DNA of 64,000 nt from Falciphora oryzae. Its lineage: Eukaryota > Ascomycota > Sordariomycetes > Magnaporthales > Magnaporthaceae. This document shows, piece by piece, positions 45,067-57,105 of the stretch; position 1 is the stretch's first letter; every line of letters begins with the position of its first letter. Where the stretch lies: NCBI GenBank assembly GCA_000733355.1, contig JNVV01000002.1:1715590-1779589 (forward strand), in the 5' to 3' direction. The notes below the pieces were generated by a model, which saw only the letters and a list, made by a program, of their open reading frames with translations, was not told the origin of the DNA and searched no databases. A program made the position numbers and the translations under genes.

Positions 45067-46495
45067 TCAAAGGCGGCTCTTCAACTTCGGCGCAGGACAT
45101 TTGGCGGAGTCGCCGCCTGAGGCCTCGGATACGACGACAACGACGACACATATGTCGTCGATCTTGCCTCCCCTCCACGTCTCGCGCGGGTAGTACTTCT
45201 TGACCTCTTTGGCGAATGGCCCGTCGAGCTTGGTGTTGACACTAGCCGCTTTGGCCGCGGCCGTGATCTGGGTGGCGAGGAGGCTCTGCAAAGTAGTGGT
45301 GGCGGGTTCGGCGCCCTCGGTGGTCACGGGGAACGTGAGCGCCGACAGGTCAGGCTTGACGCGAGTGCCCTGCTCGGTGGCCTCCCAGGCGCCCACGCCG
45401 GCCATGGCGCGGCAGACGACCCGCAGTATGTCCTGGTTGAACAGGTTGTCCCAGACACCGTCGGAAGCGAAAACGAGCACGTCTCCGTGCCGTAGCGAGT
45501 GACGCGTCACCTCGGCGTCGCGCGGCATGTCACTCAGCTGGGCGCCGCCAAAGACGGCCATGCGCGCCATGATGCTCGGTGGTATCACGGAGAGCTGGAA
45601 GGGCGTGTTGAAGGCGTGGACCTGCGGGACCGACGCCGCGTGCACCGCGTTGGCGCGCAGCTGCACGAACCCGCTGTCGCCCAGATTCGCCACTTCGAGC
45701 GTGCCATCAGGGCTGAGCATGCCCACCACGGCCGTTGAGCCTCCCGCAGGAATGGAGCCATCGGCGCATAGGGCGTCGTAGCCCAGCTGCATCAGGCGGC
45801 GTGGGGTAAGCGCCTGCGCCGCCTGGGGTTTTTGGGACTGCGAAGAGGGCGAGGATTCGGCCGATCGAGGGGCAGTGTGGGAGCATGCGAAGCCGGCCAT
45901 GTTGCCGCACAGGCCGTGGGAGAAGTCGGCCGGGTCAACGCCCGAGTCCATCCAGCCGCCCACGCCGTCGGCGACGCCTAGGGCCACGCCGCCCGTCTCG
46001 CCGACGCGCGACACGAAAAAGGCGTCCTGGCCGCTCTCGGGTCGTAGTCGCTTGTTGCGCGCCTGGTCGGGCAGGATGCGGTTGTGCGGGTTGAAGTGGA
46101 AGACGTGCGTGGCCGGGTTGTAGGGCCGGTCCTTGCCGATGTAGGAGGCGGCCACGCTATAGGTGAAGGCCATTGGGGGCTGCGCCGGTTCTGGCGAAGG
46201 CGCCGGCGCCGTCGCAGTCTGGGGTGCCGGGGTCTGTGACGACGGCGTCGCGTTCGAGGACCATCGCCTGCTCGCTAGCGCGCGTTTTGCGGTGGGCGAG
46301 GTCGTGGCCCGCGGGAAGATGAAGCTGGTCGGAGCGGAGTTTGCGCAACCTAGGCCGGCGGCACTCGTGGCCGAATCTGTCAGCTACACCCTCGAGGCAT
46401 GGGGCCAAGACCAGAGTAAAGGGGAGGGAGGGGTATGTACATAGTATGTATGGCCGGCGTGTTGGGACCAGGAGGCCCCTCACTATAGTTGCCAT
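45067..46495 (-). CDS. PP2C-type mitochondrial phosphatase PTC7, 454 aa with upstream exon
   Basis: The core (MAFTYSVAASYIGK to the end, 46173-45067) is a PPM/PP2C phosphatase of the Ptc7 type: GQDAFFVSRVGETGGVALGV, ADGVGGWMDSGVDPADFS, SIPAGGSTAVVGMLSP, VANLGDSGF, HGDVLVFASDGVWDNL and KIDDICVVVVVV. Ptc7 regulates mitochondrial proteins such as the coenzyme Q synthesis complex. The frame stays open upstream of that ATG with presequence-like residues (SPTAKRALASRRWSSNATP) but without an ATG. An exon at 46495-46441 (MATIVRGLLVPTRRPY), joined through a 64-nt intron (GTACAT donor, CTGACAG acceptor at 46377) to 46376-45067, gives a continuous 454-residue protein with a convincing targeting peptide. 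If unspliced, the short form of 368 residues from the internal ATG remains possible. Confidence 0.85.
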
Positions 46496-47466
46496 GCTTC
46501 TCCCACCTGCAAGTCCGGCTCAACAAAAAAAAAAAAAAAAAAATTGAAGAAAAAAAAAAGGAGCCGTGGGTAGCCGGGTGTAACTTCCTTTTACCCCCGA
46601 CCGATATTGCAAAAGAAACCAGACCTCTCTTCGGCAGACAGACCTAGACGCTGGGGGAGGCGAGCGGTAGCAGCATCTCGAATTATGATGCCAAGGAGAA
46701 GGCTACGCTGACGAGAAGGGCGAGAAAAATACCGGCCAAATCTGCTGTCGCGCTTGCGTATCGCACTGACGATGGGTATCTCTCCGACGGGACCTACCAA
46801 TTGCAGCCCACGCGAGCACCTGCTGATGGTGGATTTTTAGCGCCAATTGCCCCAAATTATGTCATTTACGCATGGCGTAGTTTGGCTCATTTCACCATTT
46901 CACACATCAATTTTCTTGTTCAAACCGCCAAAAAGAAAACCTGCACCCTTTCCCCTCTCTTCCTGTCCATTCTGAATAAGCTGAGACACCTTTTGGGATA
47001 ACATATTCTTGTCAAGTTCAACAATAGCACAAGAAGAGAATTCGTGGTTTTTGGTGGTTTCTATGACACGTCATTGACAGCCTGGTTGCGGCTCATTGAA
47101 AACCCAGGAACATGCCATGTCTGTGCATCCTTGTTGCTATTCGCCTTCACCGTTTTCAACAGCGACGCTTCTTCGACTGGATATAAGTCCTCAATAACAC
47201 ATCATTTTAAGATTCTACACTAAAAACCAAGAGAACGACGGAAGCAGCAGTATAAGAAACAAGAACAAGAACACATATCCGCGCTACCCCATTTCTCCGG
47301 CAGAGTGTGACGTAGAACCAGACGAGATACGCTCTCGGCCCGGTCCTTGAGACCACCCTCTCTCAACTGACTCCTAGCAAATATCACGTCCGTCCCATAG
47401 ACTTGCTGTCCGATGGAGAAAAGAGGGGAAGACCGACCACCCGGTCCTCACGCGAGCCTCTCCAAT
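46496..47466. other. PTC7 promoter and 3' flank of the secreted-protein gene
   Basis: About 1 kb. A poly(A) run lies at 46525-46543. The part around 46.85-47.25 kb is AT-rich. No coding sequence supported. Confidence 0.5.
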
Positions 47467-48243
47467 TCAAGCCTCGATGTCACTGTCTGTCGCCAGCTCG
47501 TAGATGACATCCACGATCATGTAGTTCTCCGGGACGTACGTGGTTCCTACAGCAAACGTCAGCCGAGCTGCGCCTTATCCGTCTAAAGCCCCGGGGTAGC
47601 TTCCAAGGAGCACACTCAAGACTCACCTTCGAGCCAGGTAACGACCCATTCATTGTTGGCCCTGGGGAACGCGGCCCAGCGGCCGGTCCTCGACCCGGCG
47701 TAGTCGAGCAGGTTCCTGGCCGCGCCGACGCGCTTGACCGCGCCGGCGGCGGCCCCCTCGACGAGGGCCCACGACTTCCAGTCGGCCGAGGTGCCGACCG
47801 GGTACGTGACCGAGTCCGGGCTGCTGATCTCGGTCAGCGTCGTGAGCCCGCCGGTGCCGACGAGGCCCAGGACGGAGTCGACGATGCCGATCGGCCAGGT
47901 GTGCAGCTGCACCAGCCCGCTCTGGTTGGGGCTGGGGGTCGTGTAGAAGTTGACGGGGAGGTTGTCGTTCCAAACCCCGACCTTGTTGTCGCGGACCGAG
48001 AGGTACTTGCCGTTCAGGAAGACGTCTGACCGGCTGTTTTTTTTTGTCCAGTTCATCGGCGTGTAAGCTTTTGTGTCTGGGTGACAAAAGCGATGTGTGG
48101 TCATCTCGGCCAGGCACGGGGGTAACTACTTACGTAGCGATCTTGAGTTTGTATACCGTAATGCGGTCGTCGGATTGCGTAACAGGGGCTGCCGAGGCCG
48201 CCGACGCAAAGAGTGCCACCACGAAGCTGAGAAGCCACCTCAT
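47467..48243 (-). CDS. Small secreted protein of unknown function, 198 aa, three exons
   Basis: The exons are 48243-48134, 48033-47627 and 47546-47467. The first exon encodes a textbook signal peptide, MRWLLSFVVALFASAASA, cut before APVTQSDD. Intron 1 (GTAAGT donor) ends at an AG right after a run of nine A. The more obvious CAG at 48077 would shift the frame, whereas the chosen site joins KLKIAT to RSDVFLNGKYLSVRDNKVG in frame. Intron 2 has GTGAGT and GTAG ends and adds the last 26 residues (TYVPENYMIVDVIYELATDS). The mature protein has no cysteine, repeats of Gly/Val/Thr and two sequon-like sites. It resembles the many uncharacterised secreted proteins of plant-associated fungi; no domain is recognised. 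A role at the cell surface or in the medium is inferred from the signal only. Confidence 0.78.
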
Positions 48244-51200
48244 GTTTGCTAGTCTTTGGGGATGGTGATGTTGCAAGTGCTTGATTGATGGTTCAAATTC
48301 TTTAAAGTGCCAGACCAACGATAGCTATGACGCTGGGCCTGATTATATGGTCTCGAGATAAGTGTGATGATGTCTTTGGTACTGAGGGAGGATCTTGTTT
48401 TTTCTCCTTTGACCCCTTCACGTCATGGGGAGGCTGCCAGGTTTTTATCTTTTTTCTCTGTCTCGATATCTTTGCTTCTCGCTCTTTCCTGGTTGATCTT
48501 CGCCTCTTCCTTGTCCCCTCATTTCCGTGGTCTTGGCTTACGTTCCCCACCATCACGAGGTTGCCCTTACGATGGCAACATCACGCAACATGGCCGTGGG
48601 AGTATGGTGGAACGACGCTCGCTCTGGGCCTTGAGTGCTTCTGGGCTCTGATCAATCCTATTCGGGCTGCTGTAGTAGATTTCTTTTACCCCAAGACCTC
48701 CCGGGTTTGGTGATATGTATACGGAGACATGGCTTGGCCAATATGGCGGATATTAAAAAGGCCAGCCTTAATCGAATATAACCGCCACCCGTCCAAGGCT
48801 ACGTGCATCCCAGTCGGGAAAATGCTGAAAGTCCGCCAAGACAAAACGAAAATGTGTTGACGACTGGTCCGAAAAGGAGGCATCATGTCTAAAATTAAAC
48901 ACGGCCTCTTCTTTCTTTTCCCCACGGTTCCGGTGATGCATCCGACGGACTCCGGACAGAAGATAGGAAGGTGGCACCTGCATGCTGAAAGGAGAGAAGC
49001 ATATAAAAAGGGAGCACCAGGAGAGCGACGAAGGGGATGGAAGCTAATATACCGAGCCCAATCCGAACCTACAGACTTCCGGGCCCGGGGAAGGGTATCA
49101 TGTAGCGCCACGCAGCGGCAGTTCGGCGCAGACGCCGTCATTCATCCCGGCCATCTGCGCTCCCGCTGACCCCTATGCGCAGCCGGGGCTGCCGCCGCAG
49201 GCAATAAGCGAGTGTGGACTTGAGCCGAGAGCTTCTAGAACACGGGTTCGTCAGATTCTTGTTCTGCTTTTCTGCCGTCTCGGGCGATCTCTCCAATAGG
49301 AGGCCGTCGCCTGGCGGCTACGCCTCCATGGCTGCATGGCCTTGCATCACAGCACCGTGACTTTTTCCAGGCTCGTGGAAGGTGCAAGCATCACCGTGAT
49401 TTCTTCCAAATGGCCCAGTTTCCACTTCCATGGCAACAGTACAAGTCTTGGAGCCAAGGAGAAACATTGCAGGCTGCCATCGTTGAAGTCTTCATGTTGC
49501 TCAAAGTCTGGTATTCGCGAGATATATAGATCAGCGACCTATTTTTGGGAGCACGCCGCGGAATGTGACGGCCGTGCAAAGCTGGTTCTCCGACTCGAGC
49601 CGATGGCAGCCGCAGGGATCGGCTCTCGTCTTGATTAACTGCCCTCGCCGACCCTTGGCTACTCAAGAGATACCACCCTCCTCATCGAAGTGTCCAAGGT
49701 ACGTGATCTATTCTGCCGAGATTGCTTGTTGACGTCGTTTTTTTTTTTCAGAATGTGTCGAGTATGCTTCGACACTATTCCATGTTTGGAAGGGGAAGTA
49801 GAGCGTAGCATGGAAAACCCACCGCTGCTGGGAATCCAAAAGGAGTCATACCTCCTTCTGCCATGTTGGTCTTTGCAATTGGTGACAGACAGTTGATTCT
49901 CTGGCAGCGCCAGTCGCAACCGGCATGCGCCATCGAGAGTACCATGTATTTCTCTAGGGTAAGCTATATGGACTTGGCATCCGGTCTTGAGCTGCCAGAT
50001 TCCAGAAAGCCTCTAATCCTGACAAACCTACCTGCGTATGCCTCGCGTGGATGCCGCGATAGCTCGTCTAACTGGTAGCCCTGCCCTGCAGGGACAGCGA
50101 AAATGGCTGCGTCATCCACCATCCAAGACAACTGAATCTAGCGCTTTCCCAGCCGAGCCGTTTGCCTGGCACCCTTTTCTTTCTTTCCCGCCCAGGCTCC
50201 TTCCGTGACATCGACTAGGCAGGTGGGTAACACCATAGATCGAATCAGCCCCCTGGCATCCTCAAGGACACAAAGTCTCGGTGCCCAAGTAGGTAGCATT
50301 ACATCTTTACACCAGTGATACACTTCCATCACATAACCACGGCTGAACATTGCAACGGGCCTCTAATCCACCTTCGGTTCCATAAACCATTGTCGGTCTA
50401 TCGGCGAGCGGAGCGATCTTCCAGGACATGTAGGAGAATGGAACCCACCCTAGAACCGGGAACTCAGCAAGCTTGTTTTTCAACAAAAATAGCTTTCATC
50501 GCATCCGATCGACACTTCCATGAATGCTCGAACCATGGCTCTCACATCCCACATGTTTTTACCCGCCAGTGCAGACCCGCCTTGGCAGACGTCGGGCTTC
50601 CTCTTTCCTTGCCCTCCATCTTGCCATGCATACCCCCGAGTCCTGCCCCTGTTCATAGTGTTTCCTTTTCCGGAGCTCCGTCCAATAGGATATTGCGTCC
50701 CCATTTTCTAATTGCAGGCTTCCCCTGGTAAACTCTCCTCTTTGAGCGTGCTTGATATTGTCCGGTGATATGAACCTCTCAAGGGTTTCGAGAAAGGTCG
50801 CCAGTTTCACCAAGGACATTCGCGGACAAAGATGCTTAGCATGGAGCTGATAGTTCGGTTATATTACTTCAAGCTTTGCAAGGTGCGGGCCTCTCCTCTT
50901 TGGTGCCGCTTTCCTGAACACTCAATGCCAGCCGTCGTCCCGGCGAGTGTGGGTATGTTTTAGTGGTCAAGTCTACCCGGCGGGTAGTTGTGCGAGTTTA
51001 TTGACGCCGGATGCTGCTTATCCTGCTTCGCTTCTACCCGGCCAGAAGAGTGGTAGTGGCTAGCTTTTACTTGTGTACTAGACCGTAGACCCCGGAGTCG
51101 CCAAATGCGGAGTCCGCAATACACAGTCGTCGTGTTTATCCTTAGAAGTCCGCGGTATAAAAGAGCCACCAGTCACTGCCCAGAGGTTGAAAGTACCACA

Positions 51201-51468
51201 GAGCAGCGGGGCCAGCCGTGACATTTGATAGCCTTCACGCCCGCATCTCCACTGCCCTTGTCTACCCCGAGAACCCTGTGGTATGGACTTCGTCTATCTC
51301 CTCCGATAATACCAGCAATTGATGCTAACGAGAGTCCGAGCAAAAGACCACTTGCTTCCCGCCGCCAACATCCGTTTGGTGTCCTCAGAGCTCAACGTCG
51401 AGATCCGTGTTTTTCTTGGCGTGATCTGGAACTGAAGGACTCGCCTCGCAGAGGAAACCCGCGGAAAG
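48244..51468. other. 3.2 kb divergent region between two secreted-protein genes
   Basis: No supported coding sequence. It is AT-richer than most of the window, with stops in all frames. A TATAAAAAG word at about 49003 has no recognisable gene behind it. A TATA box for the cysteine-repeat gene lies at 51156-51163. Confidence 0.5.
51156..51163 (+). promoter_or_regulatory. TATA box upstream of the cysteine-repeat gene
   Basis: TATAAAAG, 306 nt before the start codon at 51469, in a GC-rich setting (CGCGGTATAAAAGAGCC). Strict TATA boxes are not seen near most other genes of this window. The distance implies a leader of roughly 270 nt, unless it is spliced. Confidence 0.5.
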
Positions 51469-52732
51469 ATGCTGCTGTCGAAAGCCACCCAGATCCTCTT
51501 GCTGGGCCTTATCGGGGCTGTCACCTCTGCCCCGGCTGCCGAATCGCCAGGGCCATGCAAGGAACGCATCCTCTGCGTTGATGGGCTAAACGATTGTGGA
51601 GTTCGATGGGGAGAGTAAGTTGGGATGTTGATGGCCATCTTGCCCACCCATGATCCATACACTTATCCCTATCGACCAATCAGCCTCCTTTCACGCCCAA
51701 ATACACACATCCACCTGCCTAGGGTCGACGCTGTGGCTACCTGCCAGACAACATATGGCTGATAAAATGTCATTATCTACGCCAGTTGCTACGATACGTG
51801 CAAGCCGCACCTGCGGCCGACGCCGCCGCCATGCAGCCTTGCGACCTCGACCAAGATAGGCATCGTCACGAAAGTGCCAACTTCGACCGTGGAGCCCACT
51901 ACCACGACTACCATCTGCGTGCCAACATTCCTCTGCATAGACGGCATTGACGACTGCGGCAACGGATGGGGCGGGTAAATTTCCTTGAACACCCTCCGCT
52001 GATTTCTCGCCTCTACACACTTACACATGTAGCGCACACTGACTTGTTCGAACGAGCCCCTAAACACCATACTAGATGCTATGATATCTGCAAGCCGTGG
52101 ATGAAACCCCAGGCACCTGCCACGCCATGCTCACGAGGCCCAAAGACGACCACAGGGCGGGCCTCGGTCACCTCGTCCACCACCACCCCGAAGCACGCGC
52201 CCCCGTGCCGGCCGCTCACCAAGTGCGTCAGCGGCATCAACGGCTGCGGAGTCAGATACGGAGGGTGAGTCCGTGCCAAGGTCCTTCTCCATCGAAGCGT
52301 AGGAGAAATGCCTGCCGGTTTTTCTGATACAGGAGCACACTTAGATGCTACGACACGTGCAATCCCGCCCTCGCGCCCGCCGCGCCTGCCTGTCCGTCAA
52401 CGACGGCCGAGACCATCACTCGGCCTCCCGTTCCCACCGGTCGCCCGCCTCAAGATGATTGCCGGACCCGGACGGTCTGCGTCGATGCCGTCAATGCGTG
52501 TGGGCAGAAATATGGAGGGTGAGTTCAGGGCTGGAGCGGCCTTTGCTTTCTTTGCTCTTGTGCCAGTGCGCATTCGTACAACACGTTTCTTCGCTGACAA
52601 TGCGATACTCTCCTTGTTCTTGCCAGTTGTTTCGCTGATTGCAGGCCGTGGCCTCTGTCGCCTCCGCCCTGCCCTGTGTCCACATCAGCCCCGAAGCCGG
52701 CTGCGACACAAACGATAAAAATGCCTGCTTAA
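51469..52732 (+). CDS. Secreted modular protein with four six-cysteine repeats, 267 aa, five exons
   Basis: The exons are 51469-51614, 51786-51974, 52076-52264, 52345-52518 and 52627-52732. The protein starts with a signal peptide (MLLSKATQILLLGLIGAVTSA) here split as MLLSKATQILL and LGLIGAVTSA, then four repeats of pattern C-x5-C-x6-C-x6-C-x3-C-x(9-12)-C. The unit cores are CVDGLNDCGVRWGDCYDTC, CIDGIDDCGNGWGGCYDIC, CVSGINGCGVRYGGCYDTC and CVDAVNACGQKYGGCFADC, with Thr/Pro-rich linkers between them. Every intron splits the codon just before the fourth cysteine in phase 2, so each internal exon carries half of one repeat and half of the next. Exons 2 and 3 are both 189 nt and exon 4 is 174 nt. 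This is the mark of tandem exon duplication. All cysteines are paired in number (24 in the repeats), pointing to a disulfide-rich extracellular protein. Similar C-x-D-x-I-N-x-C-G motifs occur in uncharacterised fungal secreted proteins; the function is unknown. Confidence 0.82.
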
Positions 52733-55166
52733 AGGGAAGAGGAATTGGGCGACTCATGGTCAACACGTGTGACTTTCTTCTCGTTCCCATGTCGCCTCTC
52801 TCAAGTGATAGAATTCCTGAGGGGTGGATTTAGTCGAGCTAAAAAGTTTGGGGAAAAAAAAAAAAAAAAAAGTTATACAAGTCTCAATACTCCTAGGTAC
52901 CTGTGCAGCATTTTTCCCAACTGAAAAACATTTTCAACATCTTGAAGTTTGTCTTGCGGTGCTTGTCTCGCACGCCACCAAAGTTCTTTTTATACGGTGA
53001 TCAAGTGACATAGGTGTGAGGTTGAATCCGGAGAAGGATCCCGAAGAGCATGGCGGAGTCCGGCCCTTGCGATGTCGGGATCGGGCCGACCTCGCCCAGC
53101 ATAAGGCACGGGGAATGTGAGCGTCGGACTCTGTCAGAGTCCGGTCACGGTGACGCCAACTACAGCGGCAACGGGTAAAGAAAAAGCGGACCAGTTGCGG
53201 CAATTTCTGGCGGCCTCGCCACGGACATGCTGTGCCGACTGCAAGATTCGCGTGGCTGGCAGAACAATATTCGGATAGCAGGAGCGACGAATTCGTGAGG
53301 GATATCAATTGTATTTGTAATGTCCGGCAGTAATTTTGTCGCCACCGAATCTCACGCATCTCATACTCTAAGGTCCCTGACTGGTGCTGTTCGAGTTCCA
53401 TGACTCACATCATCACCAAGCCTCAGCTGTTCGGCTGTTCATTTCGAGAGCCCTTGCGGGTGCGCGGGGTGGCTCTTTCTTCTCCATGGAGATGCATTCT
53501 TTATCGGCTTTGCTTTTTGATACCGCTTTGGCAAACTTGCCCAGTCGGTGTAAGGCAAGCGCCACGAACAAGCGCGGCAGGCTAGACCAAGTTGCATTAG
53601 TTTGATCCGTTTGGCTACGACGTTGAATGGAGTCGCTGGGGCCGCGAATGCACAGCGATGCCTTCTTTTTTCTAGCAAGCGCAAACCGCACGAGCGGGGC
53701 TGCCGATCGCTGAGAAGTCCGCCCGAGGAGATGAGCGCACACTGGACTGCTTTGTAAACAGTGATACGAACAGAGCCCAGGGAGAACGGACATGGGTTCA
53801 TCGTTCGCGGCGGTTATCAAGAACCGACACCGAGGTGCTGAAACAGAGATTCGAGTGTCTTTTGTCGGGAAGAGTGGAGCGGCTTGTAGCTCTCTAACGA
53901 CTTGGTATCCCGGTCAAAAACGCGGTGATATCACTGGTCCGGTGTGCTTCTCCCCGGACCCCTTCTTCATGCACGGCCGCCGGCCAAAAAAAAAAAAAAA
54001 AAAAAAAGTGAGGCACACAGCGCGCGAGGCCAGCGTCCCCTGCTTTGGCCACTAACGACTGACCCAGTGGCATATGAAGGTAGCTGGGGGGACAGAGAGA
54101 GAGAAGAGAGAGAGAGAGAGAGACGCATCGTATTGGCTGGTCCGATGCCCTGGCCGTCGCGGGTTCTGCATTTTTTAGGTTGTGCACATCACGGGCTGTC
54201 GTCAGTGCAGACCTTCGGCAACACGGCTGGGCTGAGCCGGCCTGGGTTAGACGTATCTGCAATGATGACGAGGGGCTTTTTTGCACAATCGAGGCATCCC
54301 AAACCCGACAGGACCGGTTGGGTCTTGGGTCCTTGGTGGTCCAATGGGGCGGCTCCAAAATAAAAGCAGCATGCGGCCCCAGAGCCCAACCCACGAGGCC
54401 GCTGCCCCCATCCACGAACCGGCGGGATGCTCGGATGTGGTGGGGGTGTCGCCTCCGGAGAAGCCATCCAAGGCCCGCGGGATTTTGCGACTGAGGAAAG
54501 ACTGCGCCCGTGGCGGGGGAATCATACGGGCAGCATCAGAGGAGACAGACTCTTGACGAAGGTGGGCAGACGAGTAGCAGTCCTGACCGAGTGAGAGAGG
54601 TCTTTGCCTGCCGTAATGGCCAAGGTCCAGCGACTGCTACACCGTATGTGCCTTTCTGGCATTGCCCAGATTGTGATCCAACATAACACACAGCACAGCT
54701 GCAGAGCTGCCTATCTCCAGGCGCTGCGGTGGTGAAGGATGGAACAAGTTGTCAGGACCCGGCCACAGCACAAGCACCGTAGCGGCATGCAGCACACCGG
54801 GCAAGCGCCTGCCACTTGACACCAATGCATGGAAAACGGACAGAGCGTGGACCATCGTCTCCGTTTATTGGCACAGCTCCCCTACACGCGGCCGGCGAGT
54901 GGGTGAGTGAGTAAGCCCGTTCTTGCCCCGCTACGCCAATTCCAATTCAAACTTGGGTACCCGCCCGCCTCGACCTTTTACTCCGACACAGGCGCCTGCC
55001 TCAAACCTGTTCTCTTTTCCCCCAACAAACATCTCCACCGACGCCTCGTCGTATAAGTACAAAGGGTTCTCCTCCGTGTCTGGTCCACGCACGATCCCTT
55101 CGACGTCCACTCCCCATTGTCCAACTTCACACCACCAAAGCTCCCAAACTACCATCCAGCGCAATC
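52733..55166. other. Intergenic region before GND1
   Basis: 2.4 kb with no supported gene. It holds poly(A) runs near 52853-52870 and 53986-54007, a (GA)n tract, and C/T-rich leader DNA of GND1 from about 54.9 kb. Open frames here lack family features. Confidence 0.5.
54094..54122. repeat. (AG)n microsatellite
   Basis: About 14 AG units with one interruption (GAGAAGAGAG). A simple-sequence tract in intergenic DNA. Confidence 0.9.
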
Positions 55167-57070
55167 ATGTCTGGAGCTGTGTAAGTCGACCGACCCCACC
55201 TTGCCCGCCCCGCGGTGACAATGCCGTGCTCTGCTTGCGCCTCCCGGCTCTTTCCCCGTGCTTTGTCTCCCTCCCTTGCTACCTAGGCTTGCCTGCAGTC
55301 GGCATTCGACTCTCACTTCACTTGGTGCTCCGTGCTGAGTGCTCGCAGCGCTCGCCTCGCCAACCTGGGCAAGGCCTTTCCGTCCCTGACATCATCGCCA
55401 TCCTCTACTGAAAGGACAAGCAATGCTGACAATGCCGGAAGCGCTGATCTCGGCCTCATCGGCCTGGCCGTCATGTAAGTTCCCCTCCCGCTTCCGCGTG
55501 TTCCGGGCTCTCCCCGATCACCATTTTCCTAGCCTGAAGCCTCCGTGTTTCTCTTGGCGGCTTACTCGGGTCCTTGGCTGACTCGGTACTTCGTTCGTCG
55601 TGTACAGGGGTCAGAACCTCATCCTGAACATGGCGGACCACGGCTTCACCATCTGCGCCTTCAACCGTACCGTCTCCAAGGTCGACAACTTCCTGGCGAA
55701 CGAGGCCAAGGGCAAGTCGATTGTCGGCGCCCGCTCTACCGAGGAGTTTGTCTCCAAGCTCAAGAAGCCCCGCCGTGTCATGCTCCTCGTCCAGGCTGGC
55801 AAGGCCGTCGACGACTGGATCGAGACCCTGATCCCGCTCCTGGAGCGCGGTGACATCATCATCGATGGCGGCAACTCGCACTTCCCCGACTCCAACCGCA
55901 GGACCAAGTATCTGGCCAGCAAGGGCTTCGCCTTTGTCGGCTCTGGTGTCTCCGGAGGTGAGGAGGGTGCCCGCTTCGGCCCCTCGCTGATGCCCGGTGG
56001 CCACGAGGCTGCTTGGCCCCACATCAAGGACATCTTCCAGAGCATCTCTGCCAAGAGCGACAACGAGCCCTGCTGCGAGTGGGTTGGTGACGAGGGTGCT
56101 GGCCACTACGTCAAGATGGTGCACAACGGTATCGAGTACGGCGACATGCAGCTGATCTGCGAGGTTCGTTAGCCTTCTCCTCCCCAGAGCTATCGACCCC
56201 ATGCAAGGGTCTGGGTAGGCCAGGCAGAGACGGGATAACTGACACTCTTCTCCCAACAGGCCTACGACATCATGAAGCGCGGATTGGGACTTTCCAACAA
56301 GGAGATCGGCGATATCTTCACCGAGTGGAACAAGGGTGTGCTCGACTCGTTCCTGATCGACATCACCAAGGACATCATGTACTTCAACGACGAGGACGGC
56401 ACCCCCCTGGTCGAGAAGATCCTCGACAAGGCCGGCCAGAAGGGTACCGGAAAGTGGACCGCCATCAACGCCCTGGACCTGGGCATGCCCGTCACCCTGA
56501 TCGCCGAGGCTGTCCTGGGTCGCTGCCTGTCTGGAATCAAGGACGAGCGTGTCAAGGCGTCGCAGAGGCTGGAGTACGTTGGCCGGGCCAACAGCTTCGA
56601 GGGCGACAAGGACCAGTTCATCAAGGACCTCGAGCAGGCCCTTTACGCCTCCAAGATTATCTCTTACGCCCAGGGCTTCCAGCTGATGCAGGAGGTACGT
56701 GTTCATGATGCACATGCGCAACATCCTCCCTGGGGATCTCTGTTCTTTGTGTTTTTGCTGTTTTGCCTAACACCTTTGTCCACAGGCCGCACGGGAGTAC
56801 GGATGGAAGCTCAACAAGCCCTCGATTGCTCTCATGTGGCGCGGCGGCTGCATCATCCGGTCCGTCTTCCTGAAGGACATCACGGCGGCTTACCGCAAGA
56901 ACCCCGACCTGGAGAACCTGCTGTTCGACGACTTCTTCAACAAGGCTATTCACACCGCTCAGCCCGGCTGGAGGGACGTGGTCGCGAAGGCTGCCCTCCT
57001 CGGAATCCCCACCCCCGCGTTCTCCACCGCCCTCTCATGGTTTGACGGCTACCGGACCAAGGACCTGCCT

Positions 57071-57105
<35 letters not shown>

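Noticed and set aside
47650..48117. 155-codon frame overlapping the small secreted protein
   Set aside because: It is the +1 shadow (Arg/Pro/Gln-rich) that would be used only with the decoy acceptor; the neighbouring frame has protein-like composition and connects to the signal peptide and last exon.
49002..49169. TATAAAAAG word with a short open frame behind it
   Set aside because: The frame starts before the word and encodes nothing recognisable; no splice sites extend it to a plausible protein.
55471..56724. 417-codon minus-strand open frame opposite GND1
   Set aside because: Antisense shadow crossing GND1 introns; no domain.
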